Below are positions 5,628-12,514 of a DNA stretch of 13,343 bases, piece by piece (position 1 is the first letter of the stretch; every line of letters starts with the position of its first letter). The stretch spans positions 1 through 13,343 of the forward strand of contig JAITMZ010000187.1 in assembly GCA_031290725.1 (NCBI GenBank), given 5' to 3'. Position numbers and translations under genes: made by a program. This stretch comes from Spirochaetaceae bacterium (GTDB lineage: Bacteria; Spirochaetota; Spirochaetia; Treponematales; Treponemataceae). The notes under the pieces are model-generated. The model saw only the letters and a program-made list of their open reading frames with translations. It made no database searches and was not told the DNA's origin.

Positions 5628-6602
5628 ATGGCACAACAAGCTCCCTCGGGGATCCTGCTCTACGCAAAACCCCCGGACATTACCAGTTTCACCTCCCTTT
5701 CGGTGATAAAAAAAGCCCTGGGTACAAAAAAGGTGGGGCACACGGGTACCCTGGATAGCTTTGCCGACGGGCTCCTGGTGGTACTCGTTGGTTCCCTCAC
5801 CCGTCTGGTGCCCCACATCACGGCGCTGGACAAAACCTACCGTGCCCTGATCCGATTCGGCACCGAAACCGACACCCTGGACCCCACCGGCCGCGTGGTA
5901 ACCTGCGCTCCTCTGCCGGCCGAAGCGGCCTTTCTGGGGGTGCTGCCGGGCTTCCTGGGGACCATCACCCAGGTGCCGCCGGTCTATTCGGCCATACACA
6001 TCGGCGGGAAGCGGGCCAGCGACATTGCCAGAAAAAACGCCCGCACCCCGAAGGACAGCGCTGACTGCGGCGGCCATACACCGGTGCCGGTCATTCCGCC
6101 GCGCCAGGTGACCATCCGCGAACTCACCGTGCTGGATTTTACCGGCGGCACTGCACTCATCCAGGTGCGCTGCTCCAAGGGCACCTACATCCGCAGCCTC
6201 GCCCGCGACCTGGCTCATGCCTGCGGGAGTGCCGCCCACCTGACGACCCTCACCCGCAGTGCCGTGGGGGATTTCCGCCTGGACGAGGCGGTGAGTGAGG
6301 GGGCGGCAGCAGGGGACACGGAGGCGGCGCGGATTCGGTCAGCGCTTCTGCCCCTGACGCCGGCACTGGCAGCCCGGTGCGGTCTGGATGCGGTGACAGT
6401 GCGGGAACAGGCGCTGGGGGACTTCCGCCACGGCAAGGCAATCCGGCCAGACTGGTTCCAAGATGCGGGCGGAGGCGGGCACAGGGTGGACGCGGCACCG
6501 GGAGGGCGAGACATGGCGGTATTTACTGCGGCGGGGGATTTCACGGGGGTCCTCCGGCAGAATGGGGACGGCTGGACCTACGGCTTCGTGGTGCCCTGCT
6601 GA
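5628..6602 (+). CDS. truB: tRNA pseudouridine-55 synthase TruB
   Basis: TruB converts uridine 55 in the T-loop of tRNAs to pseudouridine in the cytoplasm. The 324-residue protein starts at MAQQAPSGILLYAKPPDITS, matching the family's conserved N terminus. GAGG sits seven bases ahead of the ATG. The catalytic motif is KKVGHTGTLDSFADGLLVV (about 35-53), with the nucleophilic Asp at residue 43. Other family signatures are DKTYRALIRFGTETDTLDPTGRV, the VPPVYSAIHIGGKRA block and CSKGTYIRSLARDLA. A short insert (about residues 140-156, KDSADCGGHTPVPVIP) lengthens the loop before the second half of the fold. The C terminus is longer and less conserved, with a weak PUA-like tail. A GTG at 5574 would extend the ORF by 18 residues into the structured leader and is unlikely. 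The gene stands alone, divergent from flhG and convergent with pdhB. Confidence 0.95.
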   Translation: MAQQAPSGILLYAKPPDITSFTSLSVIKKALGTKKVGHTGTLDSFADGLLVVLVGSLTRLVPHITALDKTYRALIRFGTETDTLDPTGRVVTCAPLPAEAAFLGVLPGFLGTITQVPPVYSAIHIGGKRASDIARKNARTPKDSADCGGHTPVPVIPPRQVTIRELTVLDFTGGTALIQVRCSKGTYIRSLARDLAHACGSAAHLTTLTRSAVGDFRLDEAVSEGAAAGDTEAARIRSALLPLTPALAARCGLDAVTVREQALGDFRHGKAIRPDWFQDAGGGGHRVDAAPGGRDMAVFTAAGDFTGVLRQNGDGWTYGFVVPC

Positions 6603-6617
6603 GGGGTACCGTTTTTT
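6590..6617 (+). terminator. Rho-independent terminator overlapping the truB stop
   Basis: GGTGCCC (6590-6596) pairs over seven positions with GGGTACC (6604-6610), one pair being G-U. The loop is seven bases. It is followed by G and six T (6612-6617). The truB TGA (6600-6602) lies inside the loop, so the terminator starts within the last codons of truB. On the minus strand no T-run follows, so it works only for truB. Confidence 0.8.
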
Positions 6618-6638
6618 ATGGCCAAGGTGCGGAAGAAT

Positions 6639-7619
6639 TTATCGCCTTAAAAACCCGCATACCCCAGCCGCGATCTGCTCCGCCGAGGGCACCACCAGCG
6701 ATTCCAGCCGCTTGTTATGGGGAATCGGTACTTCCATCCCGGCCAGGCGCTTCACCGGTGCGGTCAGGCAATAGAAGGCGTCGCTTTCGGCGATGGTGGC
6801 CGCAATCTCCCCACCAAAGCCCCCGGTGAGGGGTGCCTCGTGGACGATGAGCACCCGTCCCGTCTTTTTTGCCGATTGGATGAGCGTTTCCCGGTCCAGC
6901 GGCACCAGGGTGCGCAGGTCGATAACTTCCGCGTCAATGCCCGCACCGGCCGCCATCGCCGCCGCCTCCAGGCAGCGTCCTACCATGCGCCCGTAGGTGA
7001 TTATGGTCACGTCCTGCCCGGCGCGCTTCACGTCGGCCTGCCCCAGGGGTATCCGGTAGTCATCTTCGGGTACCGGGCCGGTGGTTTTGTATAGCAATTT
7101 TTGTTCCAGAAACACCACCGGATTGGGATCGTAAATCGCCGATTTCAGCAGCCCCTTGGCGTCGGCGGGGGTGGAAGGGATTACCACCTTCAGTCCCGGC
7201 ACATTACAGAGCCAGGATTCCACGCTTTGACTGTGCTGGGCTGCCGCACCTGTCCCGGATCCTCCCGGGGCGCGGAGCACCATGGGTACGGATCGTTGCG
7301 CTCCAAACTGAAAGTAATTTTTCGCTGCCTGGTTTACCAGCGGCTCCATGGCCAGGGTGATGAAATCACTAAACATAATCTCCACAATGGGCAGCAGCCC
7401 CGTCATGGCGGCGCCCACCGCGCACCCTGTGACGGCCAGTTCGCTGATAGGGGTATCCCGCACCCGCGCCTCCCCGAATTCCTCCACCATGCCCCGGGAC
7501 ACCCCGAATGCCCCGCCGTACACCCCCACGTCCTCCCCCATCAGGATGATCCGCCGGTCCTTTCGCATCTCTTCGCACATGGCCTCCCGAATGGCCTGGG
7601 CGTAGGTTATCTCCCGCAT
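6639..7619 (-). CDS. pdhB: 2-oxoacid (pyruvate/acetoin) dehydrogenase E1 component, beta subunit
   Basis: This 326-residue protein matches the E1-beta family along its length. Beta subunits pair with E1-alpha to decarboxylate pyruvate (or acetoin or a branched 2-oxoacid) with thiamine diphosphate and pass the acyl group to E2 lipoate. Visible motifs are [33 protein letters not shown] (with the cofactor-activating Glu at residue 60), [12 protein letters not shown] and [20 protein letters not shown]. The C-terminal transketolase domain includes [25 protein letters not shown] and [16 protein letters not shown]. The ATG overlaps the alpha-subunit gene by 13 bases and has a strong GGAGG six bases ahead, so the two are coupled. 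No E2, E3 or lipoate ligase gene follows; the next gene is convergent truB. Substrate cannot be fixed from sequence alone. Confidence 0.92.
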   Translation of the reverse strand: MREITYAQAIREAMCEEMRKDRRIILMGEDVGVYGGAFGVSRGMVEEFGEARVRDTPISELAVTGCAVGAAMTGLLPIVEIMFSDFITLAMEPLVNQAAKNYFQFGAQRSVPMVLRAPGGSGTGAAAQHSQSVESWLCNVPGLKVVIPSTPADAKGLLKSAIYDPNPVVFLEQKLLYKTTGPVPEDDYRIPLGQADVKRAGQDVTIITYGRMVGRCLEAAAMAAGAGIDAEVIDLRTLVPLDRETLIQSAKKTGRVLIVHEAPLTGGFGGEIAATIAESDAFYCLTAPVKRLAGMEVPIPHNKRLESLVVPSAEQIAAGVCGFLRR

Positions 7620-8587
7620 ACCGTGCCTCCTCTTTCCGCATATACCCGGCCAATCATGTCCACCGGATCAGGATCGGGGCTGGCTTGGGCAAAACTCACC
7701 GCCCGGTCCACCTCGGCGCGAGAGTGTGCATCTAGGGCGTCCAAATCAGCCTGGGTGAAGCCGTCCTCCTCCAGCAGCCGTTCCCGCAACATCCGAATGG
7801 GGCACCGGAGCTTCCATTGCTCCACCTCATCCTGGGTACGGTAAAGCTGCCGGTCACTGTGGGAATGGCCTGCCCAGCGGTACGTGTTCAGCACTAGGAG
7901 CATCGGCCCGCCGGCAAGCACCGCAGCCCGGGCCCGCACCGCCGCTTGATACACCGCGATCACGTCGTTACCGTCCTCGGCCATCGCGGGCATTCCGTAG
8001 GATAGAGCGCGCTGTGCGATGTCGTCAATGTGCATGGACCGGCTGACGTGCATGGACATGCCGTACAGGTTGTTCTCGCACACCATGAGAAGCGGCAGCT
8101 TCCATACCGACGCCAGATTCGCGGTTTCGTGGAATGCCCCCTCGTTGACCGCACCGTCGCCGAAGAAGCACGCCGTGATATTTGACTTGCCTAAATACTG
8201 CTGGGACAAAGCCGACCCAGCCGCCAGGGGTATCCCGCCTCCCACGATTCCGTTAGCCCCCAGACTGGCCGTCAGCGATGCGATGTGCATGGATCCGCCG
8301 TAACCTCCACAGGTGCCCGTGGCCTTACCGAACAGTTCCGCCATCATGCCCCCCAGGTCAGTCCCTGTGGCGATGGCTTGGCTGTGGCCCCGGTGGGTCT
8401 GGGTAATCATGTCCCCGTCCTCCATGGCCGCGCACACCCCCACAGCGGTGGCTTCCTCGCCGATGGACAGATGCAGCGTACCGTGGAGGGCGCCCTGGGC
8501 AAACAGTTCGGCTGCCCGTTCTTCAAACACCCGAATCCGCGTCATCCGCACATACATTGTTTTTAACAATTCTTTTTGCAGCTTCAT
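7607..8587 (-). CDS. pdhA: 2-oxoacid (pyruvate/acetoin) dehydrogenase E1 component, alpha subunit
   Basis: From the chosen ATG at 8587 this is 326 residues, starting [23 protein letters not shown] as is usual for E1-alpha. Thiamine diphosphate motif [23 protein letters not shown] begins at about residue 143 and ends with the ENN at 171-173. [13 protein letters not shown] and GGYGGSMHI are also typical. The segment [23 protein letters not shown] replaces the classical phosphorylation-loop sequence. It resembles acetoin dehydrogenase AcoA about as much as pyruvate dehydrogenase. Upstream in-frame starts exist at 8617 (GTG) and 8602 (ATG), but they would overlap the putative promoter and lack a ribosome-binding site. 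A GGGA lies nine bases before the chosen ATG. The gene heads a two-gene operon with the beta subunit. Anaerobic treponemes usually rely on pyruvate:ferredoxin oxidoreductase, so an E1 pair without E2/E3 alongside is notable. Confidence 0.92.
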   Translation of the reverse strand: MKLQKELLKTMYVRMTRIRVFEERAAELFAQGALHGTLHLSIGEEATAVGVCAAMEDGDMITQTHRGHSQAIATGTDLGGMMAELFGKATGTCGGYGGSMHIASLTASLGANGIVGGGIPLAAGSALSQQYLGKSNITACFFGDGAVNEGAFHETANLASVWKLPLLMVCENNLYGMSMHVSRSMHIDDIAQRALSYGMPAMAEDGNDVIAVYQAAVRARAAVLAGGPMLLVLNTYRWAGHSHSDRQLYRTQDEVEQWKLRCPIRMLRERLLEEDGFTQADLDALDAHSRAEVDRAVSFAQASPDPDPVDMIGRVYAERGGTVCGR

Positions 8588-8590
8588 TGT

Positions 8591-8620
8591 ATTATATCCC
8601 ATAATTGCTTGTGTCACAAG
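8591..8620 (-). promoter_or_regulatory. Putative pdhAB promoter with palindrome over the -35
   Basis: On the minus strand TTGTGA (8619-8614) and a perfect TATAAT (8596-8591) are separated by 17 bases. The -35 lies inside CTTGTGACACAAG (8620-8608), a perfect 6+1+6 palindrome that would make a natural operator. The -10 is only three bases from the chosen pdhA ATG, so a transcript starting here would be leaderless or would begin just inside the gene. The half-sites resemble TTGTGA/TCACAA of Rex or CRP sites, but they overlap instead of being six bases apart. Confidence 0.45.
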
Positions 8621-8650
8621 GCAGTCAAAACCGCCACATTTATGAAGAAT

Positions 8651-8674
8651 ATCTAAAGCCTGAAATTTTTAGAT
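8651..8674 (-). terminator. Weak AT-rich hairpin at the end of the envelope operon
   Basis: On the minus strand ATCTAAA (8674-8668) and TTTAGAT (8657-8651) form a perfect 7-bp stem with a 10-base loop. It contains the TAA stop of the phosphatase gene. The following bases (ATTCTTCATAAA) are not a true U-run and the stem is AT-rich, so at best it is a weak terminator separating this operon from pdhAB. Confidence 0.3.
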
Positions 8675-9334
8675 GTTCTCTTCCAACAAATCCGCCGGAC
8701 TATTGATGATAATATCCGCTCCGGCCGCTTCCAGTTCTCCCCGCCCCTTGAATCCCCACAGCACCCCGCAGGTGCGTATCCCCGCGTTTTTCCCTGTGAC
8801 GATGTCCACCGCCCCGTCCCCCACGTACACCGAGTCCGCCGCCGCCGCACCGATTTCCCCCATGGCCGCCAGGAGCCGCGCCGGGTGGGGCTTCATGGGT
8901 ATGCCCTCCGCCGCCCCCAGTACAAAGGCGAAGGTGCCCGCCGGGAAAAAAGCGCCCAGCACCCGGTGGGACAGCTCCGCGGACTTGTTGGTATACACTC
9001 CCAACAGCGCCCCCCTGTCCCGCAGTTCCGCCAGGGTCTCCGGGATGCCGTCGTAGGGACGGGATTTGTCCAGGCAGTGGGCCGCACTGTGGGTCTCGTA
9101 TTCCCGCCGGAGGGCCAGTTTTTCGGCCTCGCTCAAATCCCGGTAACCGGGCATGGCCTTCCCAAAGGTGGCGTGGATTCCCTCCCCCATGAAGGACAAG
9201 TATTCGTCGTAGCTGCGGGGGGGACACCCCTGGGCGCAGATCACCCGGTTCACCCCGTCGGCGATGTCGTAAATGGTGTTCACTAGGGTGCCGTCAAGGT
9301 CAAAAAAATAGGCTTGCCGCATATTCTGTCGCAT
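8669..9334 (-). CDS. gph: HAD-superfamily hydrolase, phosphoglycolate-phosphatase-like (Gph)
   Basis: This 221-residue protein is a HAD hydrolase of the Gph/PGMB branch. All four motifs are present: FFDLDGTLVNT (nucleophile Asp12, acid/base Asp14), VYTNKS (Thr115), MKPHP (Lys148) and YVGDGAVDIVTGKNAG (Asp173, Asp177). The helical cap inserted after motif I (about residues 20-90) is that of the phosphoglycolate phosphatase subfamily. It probably removes phosphate from a small metabolite such as 2-phosphoglycolate or pyrophosphate; the substrate cannot be read from sequence. The ATG lies three bases after the stop of the OmpA-domain gene (TGA-CGG-ATG), so it is the last gene of that operon. A second ATG four codons downstream is possible. 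No link between phosphatase activity and the two upstream envelope genes is evident. Confidence 0.88.
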   Translation of the reverse strand: MRQNMRQAYFFDLDGTLVNTIYDIADGVNRVICAQGCPPRSYDEYLSFMGEGIHATFGKAMPGYRDLSEAEKLALRREYETHSAAHCLDKSRPYDGIPETLAELRDRGALLGVYTNKSAELSHRVLGAFFPAGTFAFVLGAAEGIPMKPHPARLLAAMGEIGAAAADSVYVGDGAVDIVTGKNAGIRTCGVLWGFKGRGELEAAGADIIINSPADLLEENI

Positions 9335-9337
9335 CCG

Positions 9338-12300
9338 TCACTTGTTCAGTATAAACTCCACCCGGCGGTTTTTCCACCAGTTGTCGCGATCCCCAAAGGC
9401 TGCGATGGGTTCCTGGTCACCCTTGCCCGCAGTGGTAAGCCGCTGGCCGTTCACCCCGAACTTCATCAGTTGGGAGCGCACCGCCGCCGCCCGCTGTCCC
9501 GACAGGACGATTCCCGCCTGGATGTTTTCCACGCTCTCCCCGGGGCCGGAAACATTGTTTGAGTGTCCCTCAATGATCACGGTGTAATCCCGGAATTTAT
9601 TGAGGGTTTCAGCGATGCGCCTGAGAACCCGCATATTGTTCGCAACCTGTTCCGCAGTGAGCCCCGGCCCTTCCTGGTCCAGCACCGCCGCATTGGGACG
9701 GAAGATAATTGAGGGCACCCGAATCTTCAGCACGTCTCCCACCCGGATCACCAATACGTCCACGGGAATCACTCCGCTCACCGATGAGGTCAGCCCCAGG
9801 GTGTCGGTCACCGTGAAGGCATAGGGATAATCCGTGGCGGATTCTACAAAGTCCGCGGATGCCCCCACGTTGCTCCGCCCGTCCCACAGGGTCTGGCCGG
9901 TGATGCCGGAGGTGCCGCCGATGCGCCAGAAGGGTCTCTTTCCCTCGGGATCCCGAATCTCGAAAGACCAGGACGCGAAGGGCAGGAGCGACTTGGCGGA
10001 CAGGCCGATGAACAAATCGTCGTCCACGCCGTCGTTGTCCGGGCTGAAGTAGAGCGGCTCGATCTTTACCCCCAGTACCGGCGGTACCGACGTGCAGAGG
10101 AAGGGTGCCGATTCCACGCGAATTTGGCTGCCCTTTGCCCATTCCATCGAAAGCACGGCGGCAAACCGCCCCTCGGCACTGTTCCCCCGGTCGTCCTTGC
10201 CGTCCCAGGGGATGGATTCAGGCGGCGGCGAGGTACCCCGCCACACCCGGATGGGAACGTTTGGGGCCAGGGGGGAGCTGTCCGCCCCGCCCTTTGCATC
10301 CTGCGCCTCCGGCACACCCATCGGGAGTATCTCCAGAACCCAAAGGTTTATGCCGTCCGCCGGCGTCACCGACAGGGTCAACAACTGGGTGCGATCCGAC
10401 GCCTGGGGGGCCGCCGAAGAGAAAACCTCCCGCTGGGCGGTTATCCAGGCGCGGACCGGCCGGGCGTCCAGGATGATCCCGGGGATTTGTATTTCCCCGC
10501 GGTTCCCCGCTTCGTCCTGGGCGCGGATGGTGAAGCTGTAGGTGCCGTCCGCCGCCACGTTGCCCGCCTCGTCGGTGCCGTCCCACTCAAAGGGCGGAGT
10601 CAACGGAAGGGCGGTGTCCCGCCACGTCCATTGACGAATCTGCTTGCCGCTGTTCACTCCGGAGGTTCCGGTGATGACAGCGGTCCAGCGCTGTTCCCGG
10701 CTGGTGCTGATGTCCATCGGCAGGGTGTCCTTCCGGGTATCGCCGTCGGGAGAGAAAACCGTCCAGGCGGCGGAGGCCGTTACCTGGGGAGGCACCGTGT
10801 CCAGGGTGACGACCGGGGCGGCGACGGTGGTTTCCGTGCCGTTCCGGGATTTTGCGTAGAGGCTGGCGGTGTAGGTGCCGTCGGGGAGGGCCGCGCCGTC
10901 CTGGGAGCGGCCATTCCAGGGGATGCCCGCCGGCATGGATGCGGTGCCGGTGAAGGTACGCACCACAGTACCCGCGCCGTCGGTGATGGTGAGGGTGTAG
11001 GTGTCAATCCCGCCGGCGGCTTTCACCACCGGTGTGAAGGTGACGCTGTCCTGGACGCCGTCGCCGTTGGGGGAGAAGGCCACGGGCTGGGCGGTAAGGA
11101 TCAGCTCGGTATCGCCGGTGTTCAGTTCAAAGGGCGCGCTTACCGCCTGGGCGAAGTTCCCCGCCAGGTCGGTACAATAGAGCCGGTACGTGTAATTGCC
11201 GTCGGGACAAAGGGCGCCCGTATCGTTGGTGCCGTTCCACAGGACAGTATCGTCGGGCTTGGGGCCCAGGTCGAAGCGCCGCACCACCGCGTCAGTGCTG
11301 CTCCGGATCTCCGCGAACCAGGCGTTCTCCGTGGAGGTTTCCTGGCGGATGGGCATAGTGTTCAGGCTGCTGTTGCCCGCAGGGGAAAAGATGGTTCGTT
11401 CTGGCCGCACCGTGGCGGCAGGGGGCGTAGTGTCCAGGAAAAAGGCCGGGGAACGCACCGGACCGGCCTCAAAACCATTGAGATAGGCCGCGGTCACCAC
11501 CGCCCGGTAGGCGCCTTCGGGCAAAAGCTGCCCGGAATCGCCGGTGCCGTCGAAGGGGATGCGGGCAGGGGGGGGGCGGGAGGAATCGCCGGCGAAGGTT
11601 CTGCGGACAGTGCCGTCGCTGCCGGTGATCGCTACCTGCCAGAGCGTGAGGGTGTTGCCTCCGGAGGGCGCGGGAATCGTAAGGTCAAAAGTGACGGTCT
11701 TCTGGGGGCTGGCGCTGTCCGGGCCCGGCGAAAACCAGGGGCTCCCGCTGATGGCGATACCCGTTACCGGCCGTTCCCCGGAGTAGACGATGTTGCCAAT
11801 CCGGGCGGATGACGATTTGTTGCCGGCCCGGTCGGTGCTTTCGATGCTGTAGGTATACACGCCGTCGGGAACCGGTATCAGGGTGCCGCTCTTACCGTCC
11901 CAAGAGAAGGACGCGGGGCTGCTGTTTTCCCAGTGGAAAATGTTCACCCCATCCCCCCGGGTGTCGGTGATGACCCCCCGCCACAGGTCTTCCACGGAGC
12001 CGCTCTGGACAATGGCGAGCCGGGATTTGGCCCCGGCGCCGAAGAACTTATCCGCCTCCGGGGGCTGGGACAGGGTTATCTCCGGGGGGGTGTTGTCCAC
12101 GGTCACCGGGAAGGATTCGCTTTGGCTGCGGTTACCGTTGTCGTCGGCGGCGGTAAAGTAATACAAATAATCGCCGTCCTGTACGGTCTCCCCCCGGTCG
12201 GAGGTGCCGTCCCAGGCCACCGATTGAGGCACCGCCACCCCCTGTTTCGGGGTGAACAGGAGCTTGAAGAAAGTTTTGAAGGTCATTTTTGCCGGGCGCT

Positions 12301-12514
12301 TGTCCTTGTTACCGATGGTACGCACCGGAGCGCCCGCGGAATCGGTGATCACAAAGGACCATTCGGTGACGTAGCGCCTGTCGGTGATGGAAAAGGGCAC
12401 CCTGAGGGTGTCCTGCACGCCGTCGTTGTTGGGGGAAATGTACACCCGGGATTGGGCGAAAAGCCCGGACAGGGCACCTAAAAATATCCCCAGGGCGATG
12501 AAACGCCGCATCAT
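9338..12514 (-). CDS. Secreted protein with eight FlgD-Ig-like repeats and C-terminal OmpA domain
   Basis: This is a 1058-residue exported protein. The signal peptide is MMRRFIALGIFLGALSGLFA, cleaved before QSRVYIS; there is no lipobox cysteine. Eight FlgD-Ig-like units follow, each marked by W/F-D/N-G ... G ... DGxY ... AGN-type strands. Anchor residues are at about 101, 205, 321, 426, 533, 644, 770 and 877, a spacing of 104-126. Acidic loops of the form SPNxDGVQD occur at about 27, 481 and 824, with a variant SPDGDTRKD at 588. Two similar loops (262, 377) have lost most acidic residues. The OmpA domain (about 930-1058) has VIIEGHSNNVSG, LSGQRAAAVRSQLMKFGV and the terminal NRRVEFIL, so it should bind peptidoglycan. 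The first ATG overlaps the stop of the barrel gene (ATGA); GGGGAGG lies before two adjacent ATGs. A nine-C run (11568-11576) encodes part of Pro-Pro-Pro. Confidence 0.9.
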   Translation of the reverse strand: MMRRFIALGIFLGALSGLFAQSRVYISPNNDGVQDTLRVPFSITDRRYVTEWSFVITDSAGAPVRTIGNKDKRPAKMTFKTFFKLLFTPKQGVAVPQSVAWDGTSDRGETVQDGDYLYYFTAADDNGNRSQSESFPVTVDNTPPEITLSQPPEADKFFGAGAKSRLAIVQSGSVEDLWRGVITDTRGDGVNIFHWENSSPASFSWDGKSGTLIPVPDGVYTYSIESTDRAGNKSSSARIGNIVYSGERPVTGIAISGSPWFSPGPDSASPQKTVTFDLTIPAPSGGNTLTLWQVAITGSDGTVRRTFAGDSSRPPPARIPFDGTGDSGQLLPEGAYRAVVTAAYLNGFEAGPVRSPAFFLDTTPPAATVRPERTIFSPAGNSSLNTMPIRQETSTENAWFAEIRSSTDAVVRRFDLGPKPDDTVLWNGTNDTGALCPDGNYTYRLYCTDLAGNFAQAVSAPFELNTGDTELILTAQPVAFSPNGDGVQDSVTFTPVVKAAGGIDTYTLTITDGAGTVVRTFTGTASMPAGIPWNGRSQDGAALPDGTYTASLYAKSRNGTETTVAAPVVTLDTVPPQVTASAAWTVFSPDGDTRKDTLPMDISTSREQRWTAVITGTSGVNSGKQIRQWTWRDTALPLTPPFEWDGTDEAGNVAADGTYSFTIRAQDEAGNRGEIQIPGIILDARPVRAWITAQREVFSSAAPQASDRTQLLTLSVTPADGINLWVLEILPMGVPEAQDAKGGADSSPLAPNVPIRVWRGTSPPPESIPWDGKDDRGNSAEGRFAAVLSMEWAKGSQIRVESAPFLCTSVPPVLGVKIEPLYFSPDNDGVDDDLFIGLSAKSLLPFASWSFEIRDPEGKRPFWRIGGTSGITGQTLWDGRSNVGASADFVESATDYPYAFTVTDTLGLTSSVSGVIPVDVLVIRVGDVLKIRVPSIIFRPNAAVLDQEGPGLTAEQVANNMRVLRRIAETLNKFRDYTVIIEGHSNNVSGPGESVENIQAGIVLSGQRAAAVRSQLMKFGVNGQRLTTAGKGDQEPIAAFGDRDNWWKNRRVEFILNK

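Noticed and set aside
8608..8620. Canonical Rex or CRP site upstream of pdhA
   Set aside because: The half-sites look right but overlap around one central base rather than being six bases apart, so the standard site is not met.
10124..11812. Long plus-strand open frame (562 codons) opposite the Ig/OmpA gene
   Set aside because: It mirrors a high-GC repetitive coding region, is rich in Gly/Arg, has no recognisable domain, and the minus-strand frame has a signal peptide and clear domains.
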